Of a stretch of DNA of 64,000 bases, positions 11,811-23,191 are shown piece by piece. The first letter of the stretch is position 1. Every line of letters starts with the position of its first letter. The notes beneath the pieces are model-generated. The model searched no databases and was not told where the DNA came from. It saw nothing but the letters and a program-made list of their open reading frames with translations. Source of the stretch: Neckera pumila (lineage: Eukaryota > Streptophyta > Bryopsida > Hypnales > Neckeraceae); the NCBI GenBank assembly GCA_963969595.1, contig OZ018409.1:32253282-32317281 (forward strand). The letters run 5' to 3'. The translations under genes and the position numbers were made by a program.

Positions 11811-13650
11811 CACTATAAGAAATCCACGTTTTGGGCTGTGTTTACCACTAATGTGCGATGTCCATTAAAACATGAAGCTGTCAAAGGACATCTGGCTTGA
11901 TGAGGTAGATTTTCATGGACGTTGTGGAGAACATCGGCTTCTTACCGTAAAACTAAGAAGATGTTATCATTGACGTTGATGTTTTATTAACATAACTGAA
12001 GATATACTGATGCTTTTGAGGACATCCAAAAAAACATAGAATGCCACATCCGCAAATAGATTGATTTTTACTATGGTAAATAAAAATTTACTGTAGTTTA
12101 TGATAAAAAGGTTGACCATATGTGAAAAATTTATGGGAAAGGCAACCACACATGCTTTGAGAGAAAGGAAAAACAGATGGATGTGATATATAAAGTAATA
12201 TAATCCAGATGTCTAAAAAAACATCAACATTTCAGAAATAACATCTAAATGTCTGAAACAACGTATATATGTTTAAAACAATGTCAACTTATAATGGTTA
12301 AGTTTCCATATTCTAGTTACCCCATATCTTTTGTTTCACCATGGATGGACAAAGGATATAAATAGGACCTCTCTATCCTTCACTCTCACTAACTTTAAAC
12401 TTCTAAAAGGCCAGTGTCCCTTTGAGGGACAAATGGAATTTTGGATAGGTACTTACAGGCTGAACTTTTGTCGTGATTTTCTAAAATTTTTTTGAAGATA
12501 TAAAAAATGCTAAGCTTCTTGGAGATAAAACCTTTTTTCAATCGGTGCCCGGGAAAAAAAGTTATGTCCAAACAAGCTCAAAACAACGTTCGGGGGGCAG
12601 AAAAAAAAAATTTGCAATTTCTTTTTTTTTTCCCTCATAGATTATATTCTTGTCTATTGAGAAAGCTTTGATTCATTTCATTTGGATTTTTTGTGAGAAA
12701 GTTATGGACAATCTTGTTTTTCGGGCACTTAGAGCATTTTCTTGAAAAACATTACTTGTAGGATTCATTTCAGAATGCAATTTTTTATAATTTTTCAAAA
12801 AAAGAAGTTTTACAAGGTTTCATATTTCTGCTAGAGTAATTCACCATTGGAATAAGTGCTTTTTTCATTCCATATAAAAGATATTAATATTTTAAATTTT
12901 CCTTCTATCTCATCTCTATTTCTACTTAACATTTTTTTTAATGATGAAAAGTAGTTTTTTTAATTTTTCCTAGAATTAATGGAAAATTTATTTTTTTCCC
13001 TAGACTTTCAACTCAATTCTCCACTATAAAGATTTAAAGCTTAGAACTTTGTAATGCAATACATTTCAGTTAAAAATGTTCAAAGTCATAAAATCTAGTC
13101 CAGCAATGTGTTGAAAAACTTATTTTTTTCACTTTAAATGTAGATATCTTGCAATTTGTACGGTCAAAAATTCTAAAACAATTTCCACACATTCTCATAC
13201 TATTTAGGTGTACAATCCTTTAGTTAAATGTGCAAAAAAACGTTTTTTAATTTTTTTACTCTCTGCTATAAAAATGGCATTTTTTGGTGTTTTTTGGCAG
13301 AGAAAAGGCCTCGGACCTTTAGGGGTTAATGAATGACTTCCATCATTTTGCCATCAAAAATTTGTTTGATGATAGATGATAAATTTTCTTTAATTCTTCT
13401 TAAATTCAACAATTTTGCTTGTTCATTTTATTTTATTTATTTACTATTTTTTAAGTAATTTTTTTCTACTGACCTTGCCTCATGAAAACAGTATGTAGCA
13501 ATTGATGTCTCAAAAAATGTCTAAGTTGATGTTTCTAAGAACAAGATTAATTTTTTCTTAAAACATAAAAGTATGCTCATAAAGCATGCCACATCAAATG
13601 GATCCACGTCAGTTTTTCTTACATTTGACAAGTTCTACTTCTGAAATTTT
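11811..13650. mobile_element. CACTATAAG-family CACTA element, split by a nested insertion, right end unclear
   Basis: It starts CACTATAAGAAATCC. It follows the 56513-57800 copy closely (gtgcgatgtc; acatgaag; gtagattttcatggac; tgatgttttatt; then aacatc/gtctgaaac repeats), resumes after the nested element at 13326, and continues to about 13620. After that the two copies diverge and I cannot find a TATAGTG end. The repeated words 'gatgtctaaaaaaacatc' and 'aacatctaaatgtctgaaac' are subterminal-type repeats. Confidence 0.65.
12399..13325. mobile_element. TTAA-flanked miniature element, copy B (927 bp), nested in a CACTA element
   Basis: TTAA at 12395-12398 and 13326-13329 flanks the element. The right end is the typical CCTTTAGGGG; the left is diverged (ACTTCTAAAAGGCC). 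The host's related copy at 57178-57200 reads tcactaacttttaatgaatg without the insert, so the join is aact-TTAA-tgaatg apart from one T. This shows the insertion and its TTAA duplication directly. Internal blocks are the family's, here inverted relative to copy A. Confidence 0.85.
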
Positions 13651-13749
13651 AAAAACAAAATTTTTGTCCATATCAGTCCCATGACCTGGGAATTTACTTT
13701 CCTAAACAAATGCCCACGTACTTGATCCCCTCAACTTAAAAAAGAAACT

Positions 13750-14515
13750 CAAGTATATTGTGGCCAGTTTTTTATTTTAAAAAAGGATGCGCTCTTGTGA
13801 GCGCAGTTGCCAGTTAGGCGGTAGCTGCTCAAGACGAGGACCACCCCAAGAGGCCTCTCGGTACCAAGAGGGGTCCTTGAGGGGATAACCTCTTGGATTT
13901 TTTTTGACTTGGGATTAGGCTGAGTTCCCCCACTTCCCATTTTTTATTTTTTAATTAGAATACACTTTGGATTCTTGATTTTATAAGTGATTGGGATTTA
14001 GCTCGGCAGCATAGGCTCTCTTGTTTCTTGAAAAAGAAATTCAAGTATGTTGTAGTCAATTTTTTATTTTTAAAAAGGATGCGCTCTTATGAGCACAGCT
14101 GCCAGTTAGGCAGTAGCTGCTCAAGACAAGTACCACCCCAAGGGGCCTCTCGGTACCGAGAGGGGTCCCTGAGGAAAGCACCTCTTGGGTTTTTTTGACT
14201 CAGGGTTAGGTTGGATTATCCCACTTCTCAATTTTTTTTAATTAGAAATTTAGAATTCACTTCGGTTTCTTGATTTTGTAAATGAATAGGTTTTAGCTCG
14301 GCAGGGTAGGCTCTCTTGATTCTTGAAAAAGAAATTCAAATATGTTGTGGTCAATTTCTTATTTAAAAAAAGGAAGCGCTCTTGTGAGCGCAGCTGCCAG
14401 TTAGGCAGTAGCTGCTCAAGACAAGGACCACCCAACGGGCCTCTCGGTACCGAGAGGGGTCCTTGAAGAGGGCATCTCTTGGCTTCTATTTGACTGGGGA
14501 TAGGCTGAGCTCACT
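13750..14515. repeat. Three tandem ~292-bp repeats
   Basis: The block gatgcgctcttgtgagcgca (with changes) begins near 13786, 14079 and 14371, followed each time by 'gccagttaggcggtagctgc' and a palindrome centred on ctcggtaccgag. The spacing is 293 and 292 bp. Short reading frames across it are periodic artefacts. Confidence 0.85.
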
Positions 14516-14520
14516 CACTT

Positions 14521-15605
14521 CTTATTTTAGAAATTCCAACTTTTAAGAGAGACCATTTTTAAAAATGTGCAAGAGGTAGTGCCCTCCAAACCCCCTCTCG
14601 GTGCCAAGAGTGGATTTGGAGGGCACTACCTCATACACATTTTCTTCATTTTAAATCTAGCATTTTAGAAATTCCGACTTTTAGAGAACCCTTTTTAAAA
14701 TGTGCAAGAGGTAGTGCCTTCAAAAACCCCTCTTGGTGCCAAAAGGGGGTTGGGAAGAAACCACCTCTTGCACACTTTTTCAATTTTAATTCTAACATTT
14801 TAGAAATTCCAACTTCTTAGAGAATCCTTTTCTAAAAACGTGCAAGAGGTGGTGCCCTCCAAACCCCCTCTCGGTGTCGAGACAGGGTTTGGAGGGCACT
14901 ACCTCATGCACGTTTTTTTAATTTTAAATATAGCATTTTAGAATTTTCAACTTTTTAGAGAATCCTTTTATAAAAATGTGCAAGAGGTGGTGCCCTCCGA
15001 ACCCCGTATCGGTGCCGAGACAAGGTTTGGAAGGCACTACCTCATGCACATTTTTTTAATTGTAATTCTAGCACTTTAGAAATTCGAACTTTTAGAGAAT
15101 CCTTTTATAAAAATGTGCAAGAGGTGGTGCCCTCCAAACCCTATCTTGGTGCCGAGACAAGATTTGGAGGCACTATTTCTTGCACATTTTATAATTTTAG
15201 TTCTAGCATTTTAGAAATTCCAACTTTTAAGAGAATCCTTTTATGAAAATGTGCAAGAGGTGGTGCCCTCCAAACCGCGTATCGGTGCCGCGATAGGGTT
15301 TGGAAGGCACTACTTCATGCACATTTTTTTAATTTTAAATCTAGCATTTTAGAATTTTTCAACTTTTTAGAGAATCCTTTTATAAAAATGTGCAAGAGGT
15401 GGTGCCCTCCAAACCCTGTCTCGGTGCCGAGACAAGGTTTGGAGGGCACTACCTCATACACATTTTTGTAATTTTAATTCTAGCATTTTAGAAACTCCAA
15501 CTTTTTAGAGAATCCTTTTTTGAAAATGTGCAAGAGGTGGTGCCCTCCAAGCCCCGTCTCGGTGCCAAGACAAGGTTTGGAGGGCACCACCTCTTGCACA
15601 TATTT
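14521..15605. repeat. Eight tandem 137-bp units, each a long hairpin
   Basis: The word gtgcaagaggt starts at 14567, 14702, 14840, 14978, 15115, 15251, 15390 and 15528, a period of 135-139 bp. Each unit reads roughly gtgcaagaggtggtgccctc, caaacc, a ctcggtgccgag turn, ggtttg, gagggcactacctcatgcac, so arms of about 30-35 bases pair around a small loop. Linker DNA is AT-rich ('attttagaaattccaacttt'). Some changes are matched in both arms, for example the unit near 15275-15310 with gtatcg opposite cgatag. Confidence 0.9.
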
Positions 15606-15609
15606 GTTT

Positions 15610-16875
15610 AAGTGGCTTCATTTTACTTCATTTGTTGAATTGTCAAATTTAACAAGTGAAGTAAAGGGAAGTCATGTGTAGTGGGTTCTAAAGCTAGTTA
15701 CTAAGGTATTAAGCTTTAGATGGCACTTTCTTAAGTTGTTGTTGATGATGACGAGAAGTTCAGCTCTTTATACTAGTGGGTTAGTAGTAGGGGAGACAAT
15801 CCATGTGGGATATGTGGATTAGGAACAATAGGAGCTCAACTGCTCATAGTTTAGTCAAATGCAGGAATTGTGTTAAAATTCAATTTTTAGACCTAATTTA
15901 GGCATAGTAGTAGAATAATTTTTATTAGAAAAATTTGAACTAAAAAAAGTTGAGTTATCAAGCAAAGTTTTGTCTCCAAAAATCCGTTTTGGTTTTGAAG
16001 ACTTCAATGAATATTTATGGACAAATTTTAGAGGAGGGTTGGATGGGTCATTTTTTTGCACATTTTCAAACACCCTCTCTGAAATTTGTTTATAACTTTT
16101 CATTGAAGTCTTAAAACCTGAAACGAATTTTAAGAGATAAAACTTTGCTTGATTACCAAACTTTTTTTTTTTCAAATTTTTTTGTAAAAAGTAATTCCAC
16201 TATGCTTAAATGAGGTTTGAAATGTGAGTTCTTAACACAATTTCTATGTTTTGACAATGAGCGGCCAAGCTCTCAACTTCAAGTTATGTGACACTCTTTG
16301 AGGACTCATGATGGACAATCGATTTTTTTATAATAACAACCTCTTCACCCTTCCTTCTCACCTAGTGTCAATGAAGTAAGTCATTCACATTGTCATCAAA
16401 AGTTTTGGTTGATAGTAGATGGTCATTGGCCTATTTTGGACATTTACTTTATTTTCCACAACTTGATTATAGTTCAATTAGCATCCAAGTTAAAGGTGCT
16501 CAATAATTGGACCTAAAGAGGTCACTTAGTGTGCATATTAGAAGCCACGTGAGATCTAAGATAGGATACTATATAGCTCTGGATACCTAAAATTTAAAAT
16601 AATATTATATCTAATATAAATTGTGTAGAATTATATGTAGGATATTATAACTAATATAGGGTTACGTTTTATACCATGTATTAGATTTTATATAGAAAAA
16701 ATATAGGGGGGCAATAATATGTGGGGGAAAATAATTTGTAGAGTAGATATTTAATATCCATAAAGAAGATATGGACGAAGAATGGCACATGATCTATCCT
16801 AAATTATCCATGAAACTTGGATGAGGGGCTCTAATTGCCTTGAGAGATTTCTACAAAGTCCTTTGAAGTCATTTA
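15610..16875. other. Spacer inside the satellite block, no gene recognised
   Basis: Low-GC unique-looking sequence. The 100-codon minus-strand frame at 15873-16175 is K/F/S-rich, with no family motif; I do not call it a gene. Confidence 0.45.
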
Positions 16876-17181
16876 AAATTTGAAAAATCTATCATAAATT
16901 TTGCTTTAATGTACTCTTATTTGTTTTCTTTAAATAATAAAAAGGTATGAAAGAGCTTCGTGGTTGATCATTATTAGATGTGTAAGAGCTTGGTGGTCTT
17001 CAAATTTGGGTTAAAAGTTTTGTAGGAGCTAAAATCTTTTCACCCAAGTTTGAAGTCAATCAAGATCTTACACACCTAATACTTAATAATGATATACCAC
17101 CTAGCTCTTTCATACCTTTTTACTATTTGGAGTGAACAAATATGAATATATTAAAGCAAAATTCATGATAAATTTTAGGTG
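16876..17181. repeat. Foldback element with ~140-bp arms
   Basis: Left arm words (cataaattttgctttaat; aaaaaggtatgaaagagct; gtgtaagagcttg; cttcaaatttgggt) recur inverted in the right arm (acccaagtttgaag; gatcttacacac; agctctttcatacctttt; attaaagcaaaattcatgat). The spacer between arms is about 30 bases. No target duplication was found. Confidence 0.7.
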
Positions 17182-17855
17182 ACTTTTATACCCGATTATA
17201 TTGTAATGTAATGTCATCTTTTTTGTGCTGAAGTAATTGCACTTGATTATTGTATTCATTAGAATATATTGTAGATGATTAGCAATAAGTTGTTTGACAG
17301 AACTAGAGTATATTATTTATAGCCTGTGAATGTATTTGTTTGGCTATAGTACATTCCTCCAAACATATTGTATTTTAGTTTTCAGTAACCATTAAAAATG
17401 ATTTGAAAGGACAAATAATAAAGAAAAAAAGGATAAAAAATAGTAATAGAAAAAAATCATACAACACCTATTAGTTCTAATTTTTAAATCTAATATAGGG
17501 GCCAAAAAAGTGGACTCAAAAGTGTATTACAAATAATATAGGGTGCTATAAAAGAAAGGCAATTTAGAATTATTCTTAACAATAATATATATTAAATTAT
17601 AAAATATTAGGTAAATATCCCCCCCTAATCTCACATATATACTAAACCTCTAAGCTAGTGACTCCCCCATGTAATCAAATTAAGGTGCATCACAGTACCT
17701 TAACCTTAATTATTGAACACTTAAACTTGGATTTGAAGCCATTGACAATCATCTGACAGCCCGACGGTGAGCAAGAATATGAGAAAAATAAATCCCTAAG
17801 CTCAAAAAAAGGTAAACTTTGGAGGTCCTCTAAGGATTGCAAAGCCCTAATTGTT
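17182..17855. other. AT-rich spacer, no gene seen
   Basis: Contains A/T runs and a stretch of cccccctaatctcac. No motif-bearing reading frame. Confidence 0.45.
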
Positions 17856-18960
17856 TCTCTAATGGTAGTGCCCACCACACCCCTTCTCGATACCAAAAGG
17901 GGGTTTGGAGGGCACTATCTCATGCAACTTTTCATTTTACATTTTACTTGTTGTGAAGCGAATCTTGTTGAACATCATTAGTTGTTGATTAATGTTTGTG
18001 AAATGTGCATGAGGTAGTGCCCTCCAAACCCCCTCTTAGGACCAAGAGGGGGGTTGGAGGGCACTACCTTGTGTAACTTATTATTTTTAAATCCTAATTA
18101 TTGTGAAATGAATCTAGTCAAACTTTGTTAGTTGTTGATTAATGTTTGCAAAAGCTCCATGACTCTTCACCAACAAAAGGCCTCTTAGTGTTGCGAGAGG
18201 CTTCAAAGGCTCTAGCTTATGTAATTTTTTTTTTAAAGTTCATGATGGCTTTTATCTGAATCTCAAAATATTTCAAGAGTTGGGGCATTTAAATTGAATT
18301 GGTTTGACCACATGGACCAGCATAAGGCTTCTCGGTGGCAAGAAGGTCTTTGAAGACTTTTACTTCTTGATTTTTTTTTTTTGTATTATTGATGTCATTA
18401 TTTTTCAGGTATTATTGATGTCATGATTTCAAGTTTCGTTTTTTCTTGATTTTAATTTTAGAAGTTCCAACCAACTGCACGAGCCCCTAGTTTTCTTTGC
18501 ACTATAAAAAACCCACTATTTTTTTGACAAGTCCAGATTTTTTGTGACGGATTTTGTTAGACATCTAAGCTGACATCTAGTTGTTTTTACGTCAACAATA
18601 AGATCCAATGTAACATCATGAAAACATAAAAACAGCTAGATGTCAATATAGATGTCTAACAAAATCCGTCACAAAAAATCCAAGCTTGTCCAAAAAAATG
18701 CGGATTTCTTATAGTGTTGACAATAGTGGCCTTTGGGCTCTATCTTACAAAGTTTATTGCTTTTTATTTTGTAATGTCTTTTAATTGAATCTCTTAATTA
18801 TCTTTAAGGGTGGTACTTTTATTTTGAAACTTTTGACTTCATACATTATACCAAGGCCTTTTGATAGTGAGAGGGGATTCAGGGGCTCTAACTTATAAAA
18901 GAATTCTTTTTTGGAATTTTGATTTGTGTCAAATTATGAGGCTTCCAATTTAGATTTTGG
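17856..18960. repeat. Scattered diverged relatives of the hairpin satellite
   Basis: Hairpin units like those at 14.5-15.6 kb recur near 17866-17925 and 18005-18075 (gaggtagtgccctccaaacc opposite ggttggagggcactacc). Weaker ones lie near 18165-18215, 18320-18370 and 18850-18890 (ggcctcttagtgttgcgag). They are less regular than the 137-bp array, as expected of old array remnants. Confidence 0.65.
18500..18716. mobile_element. 217-bp CACTA-type miniature element with ~80-bp inverted ends
   Basis: It starts CACTATAAAAAACCC and ends GGATTTCTTATAGTG, flanked on both sides by TTG (18497-18499 and 18717-18719). The inverted match continues inward through tttttttgacaag, attttttgtgacggattttg and ttagacatct. 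It shares its terminus with the elements at 11811 and 56513, so one transposase could have moved all three. Confidence 0.8.
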
Positions 18961-20009
18961 TTGTTGGTGGAACCTATCAATCCCTACAAATATTGCTTTT
19001 GGTCCGACCATGAGGATTAAAAGTTGGTGTTTCTACACCATACTAGACATGTAGGGGACTTTGCTTGCATTAGTTATATGGTTGTTGTATTCATTTACAT
19101 TGTCTCTAATATCCATTTGCTTTTTGAATTTTACCCCAAGCTAATTGATCGCTGGAGAATGTGCAAGACATTCTAGAAAGGCCGTTGGTAAGCCTCAGTG
19201 CTATTTGGAGGAAATGGACAGAGAATGGGATTGGCTATCTCTAAAATCATGCTATATATGACTAGGGTCAGGTGAACTAGTTCTTGCTCTTTTTTATTTT
19301 CCAAGGACATCTAGACTTGATCATGTTAGGTGCAATGGCTTGGAGGTCTCATCCAGCTACCGTATCTTGTCAAATTTTGTTACTTTGTATCTTCTGTGTT
19401 TATTGTGGACTATGGAAGTCTCTATTTCAAACATGCAATTGTAGACTTGAATAATGCACAAATGAAACTTAATATACCAACTTATATTTAGTTTGGTGAC
19501 ATGAGATTGTACTCTTGTTCATCTACCAAACAATCTTATTTATATTGTTCTTCATTATTTGAACTACAATTGGACTCCATTTGTGCACTTAAATAATAAT
19601 GTGGTTTTCCATTCAAAACTTAGTGTCCACGGTGAACATGATCTCAAAGTCTTCAGCCCCTGATGAGGTAGATGCTAAAGACCAACTTTTTATTGGCATA
19701 GAAGGAGAGGCAAATGATGACATGGGTGATGGTCATGGGCCTATGGCGGAAGAAGGTGTAGAAGATGAAAATGAGATTCAACAAACTCAAACATTGGACT
19801 TTGTGGCTCATGCTCTAATGCTCACAAAATAGCCCCCTTGTAGGTTGCAATGGGAAATTTGATTGAAAAATTGAAAATGTGTCCTAAATCCATGATTGTA
19901 GGAATCCTAAACCTCCACGGTTATAGGACAAGTTACTTCCATGGAAATGGGTACTATAGAACGAATAAAACCATTTTCGGTTCAATAGAATTTTTTTCCA
20001 GATCTCAAC
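18961..20009. other. No recognised gene; one short acidic reading frame
   Basis: A plus-strand frame at 19599-19832 reads a short acidic peptide (GIEGEANDDMGDGHGPMAEE) rich in E and D. It could be an exon scrap of a transposon gene but lacks a known domain. The rest is AT-rich. Confidence 0.35.
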
Positions 20010-20380
20010 CCTTTCTCTTTCATTTTTTTCCTAACCTTTCATCCATTTCTGACAATTTTTCATCCATTTATTTCATCCACTTTCATCCACTTTTCCACCA
20101 ACTTTCAACCATTTTTTTCATCCACTTTCATCTGATTTCATCCAAATTTTTCATCTAAACTTTCACCAACTTTCATCTATTTTTTTCATCCACTTTCATC
20201 TAGTTTCATCCAATTTTTACCAAATTTCATCCATTTTTTTAACCACTTTCATCCATTTTCTCCAACCACTTTCTTCCATTTCTTCCATTTCTTCCATCTA
20301 ATTTCATGAATTTTTTCTGAAATTTCATCCATTTTTCTATCAACTTTCATCCACTTTTTCATCCATATTTTTCCCACTTT
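20010..20380. repeat. Imperfect minisatellite of tttcatcca-type units
   Basis: One strand is almost pure pyrimidine plus A. Units such as ctttcatccatttttt and ctttcatccacttttt repeat irregularly for about 370 bases. The reading frame across it is a low-complexity artefact. Confidence 0.8.
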
Positions 20381-22054
20381 TTTGTTTTTCCTTCCAATAT
20401 TTCAGCTCCCCACTCACCAATCCCCACTTCTCACTCGCCGCTCGCTGCTCCACGCTCGCTTCCCAGCATTCCCCGGTCCATTATCCATTTCTTCCTAAAA
20501 AAAATTCTTGCACATAGGCTCACAAGCTTACATGCTCATGCTCACAGGCTCACACGCTAGCAACCCTAGTAAAGAAGCTTGGGTGAAACCTTACTAGAAG
20601 CTAGCTATCAATCAAGGGGCTAAGCCGTTTGTAGCGTAACTACTTGTTTCAACTTTTGACCATATAGGTAGTTGGATTGAAAAAAATCAAGTCCTTCTAG
20701 ATTTAGAATACTATTTCAAACAAGGGCCAATATGGAGATTAAATTGAGAAAACAAGTATTGGAGGTTGAAAATTATTTTAACTAAAAACTTTATAAAGAT
20801 ACTCATCATACTACTAAAATCACAACGACCTCTATAATATCACAATTTAATTTTGAATAATATTATAGAAATTCAATTGCTTTTATAATAGCCATAGGAT
20901 ATTTTCTACTATATATTATGTATTCTTTTTGTGAAATATTTGAAAATCAAATGGATACTTCTAAAAAAATTTGAAAGAAACTTTTCAGACAATAAGACTA
21001 TAGATACATTCCATGTCTTTTTAAAATGTGATATTAAAGAATAAGGAAGCACCAATCACTAGCGTTGCTCTACATATTCAAATGTGAAGGTTCTACTTAC
21101 ATTGTTCACTTGAAATATTTATTCTTATTGCAATGTTTTCATCTTTGCAAAGGTTACTTTGTAAAAATTATGATATAAAGATTTTCTTTAATTACTTTAT
21201 ATTACACTATATAAATTTTTTCAAAGAATATTGTATGAGGATGTCAATATTTTCATTTAAAGATTATACACACTTTTTTTATCTACATTCTATCACATGA
21301 AAAATTGATGAAAGTAATATATTTAATGCGTAGCAAAGCAAGCGCCAATCGCTAGTTTCAACTAAAATGAAAAATCCCAATTGAAGTCTTGTTTCTTGAT
21401 AAAAACTCTCAACGATGATCTCCCTTATTTGATTGAAAAATTACACTCTTTACTATACTACTGCATTCATCAAAGTTTCCTATTGTTCAACAAAATGCTT
21501 AATAGATTTTCCGAAGTAGCCTAAAATTGAAATTTTTTTAACTAGAGATTGAAATCTAAGCCCAATTCTAACGTTTGTCCAACCCAACCTCAACCTAATT
21601 CTTTGTATTGTGTACGGGTTTGTTGAAACACTCTCACAGTTCTAATAGAAGTACTCGATCCAAACTTATAATATTTACACTTCCCTTCAAAGATTCTTCT
21701 GGACCTTTCCAAATTCCAATGGTAAAATTTACATGCATAAATGTTCTAGAAAAAAATGTGCACGCTCCACAATTGTGTATTTTGAAAAAAACTTGGGAGG
21801 TGAGTTGAGAATATATTAAAAATAATAACAAGAAAGATATAAAAATTAAAAGAATCATAAAAATGATTAAAGTCAAACGTGTCTTCTACAAAATTTAAAA
21901 TTCTACAAAATAATGAATGATGTGGAGGTTATGTACTTTGAAACTAATTGAAACTAATTTTAGGCTTCAAATGCCATACATCGTCATTTCATTACATTCC
22001 AAATACCAATTTGTATGATACATGTAAAATACATAGACATCACTTTACATCAAC
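20381..22054. other. No recognised gene
   Basis: Contains a short 'ctcacaggctcaca' repeat near 20515-20560; the rest is AT-rich. Frames at 21608-21876 overlap on both strands and show no motif. Confidence 0.45.
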
Positions 22055-22308
22055 CATTAGAAGAGATTTGATGGCATTGGAGGGCCGTTTCAGGCCCGTT
22101 CTCCAATCTAGCCAGATCTATGAACAGCCGGTACAAGTCGTCAAAAAAAAAAAAAAAAATCTCTCCCAAATATCATTTCAGGCAAAAAAAAAAAAAAAAA
22201 AAACTGAAAATGACGTGGCACTCTCCTGACCACATCAGCCAGCAGCTTTCTTGCGTGGGAACGCAGGATAACTTGTGGGATCTTGGAGGCTTCAAATCTC
22301 TTCTAATG
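22055..22308. mobile_element. CATTAGA-type miniature element, copy 2 (254 bp)
   Basis: The ends are CATTAGAAGAGATTTGATGG and the inverted CTTCAAATCTCTTCTAATG. The interior holds 'ggagggccgtttcaggccc', two long A runs (near 22141-22158 and 22185-22202) and 'gaccacatcagccagcagc'. The A runs create lysine-rich spurious reading frames. Confidence 0.75.
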
Positions 22309-22315
22309 CACTAAA

Positions 22316-23187
22316 TCCTTGAAGGACCAAGGCCTTTTTTCTGCCAAAAAACATTCAAAATAGTAATTTCTATAGCAAAGAGTAAAAAAATTGAAATTTG
22401 TTTTTTTAACACATTGAATTATAGGATCTTACACCTATGTAGTATGAGAATGTGTGGAAAAACTTTCAGAAATTTTGATCACACAAATTGCAAGATATCT
22501 ATAATTAAGCACACTATAGGACCAGATTATTTGACTTTGAACCTTCTTAACTTTGATTTTTTGCACTAACAAGTTTTGAGCTTTAAATCTTTAGAATTGA
22601 GTTGAGAGTCTAGGAAAAAAAACTCAAAAAAAAATTAATTTTTATTCATTATAAAATTGCTAAGTAGAAGAAGTACAAGATAGAAGGAAAATCTAAATTA
22701 TTAATATCTCTAAGATAGAATTAAAACGCACGAGTTCAAATTGTGAGATTGTTTTAGCAAGCACATAAACCGGCCATGTTGAACTTTGTATTTTGGAAAA
22801 TTGTAAAAATTGCATTCAGAAATGAATTCTATAAGTTCTTTTTCCAAAAACATGCTCTAATTGCCCGAAAAACAAGATTGTCTTTAACTTTCTCATAACA
22901 AATCCATATGGAATGAATCAACGCTTTCCATGTAGACAAAAATATAATCTATGAGAGAATAAAAAATAAATAAAAATAAATTTTATTTTACTAATCCCCC
23001 TATTTTGAGCTTATTTGGACATAACTTTTGTTCCCGGCCACCAATTGAAAAAAATATATATTCCCACAAAGCCAATGAATTTTTCTATCTTCAAAAAAAG
23101 TTTCAAAAAATGAGGACAAAAATTGCAACCGAAGATACTTGCCTGAAATCTTAGTTGTCCTCCAAATGGACAATGGTCCTTTAGGTG
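22316..23187. mobile_element. TTAA-flanked miniature element, copy E (872 bp)
   Basis: The right boundary is GGTCCTTTAGGTG followed by TTAA (23188-23191). The left is diverged (TCCTTGAAGGACC after TAAA). Internal blocks match copies at 37465 and 41740 (ataggatcttacac; tgagattgttttagcaagca; aacaagattgtctttaac; acataacttttgttcccggc; 'ctccaaatggacaatgg'). Confidence 0.75.
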
Positions 23188-23191
23188 TTAA

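Noticed and set aside
13749..14435. Short minus-strand proteins with 'SRTPLGTERPLG' type sequence
   Set aside because: They repeat with the ~292-bp satellite period and change frame between units.
14521..15605. CRISPR-like repeat-spacer array
   Set aside because: Units are tandem with homologous linkers rather than unique spacers, in a plant nuclear context; this is a satellite.
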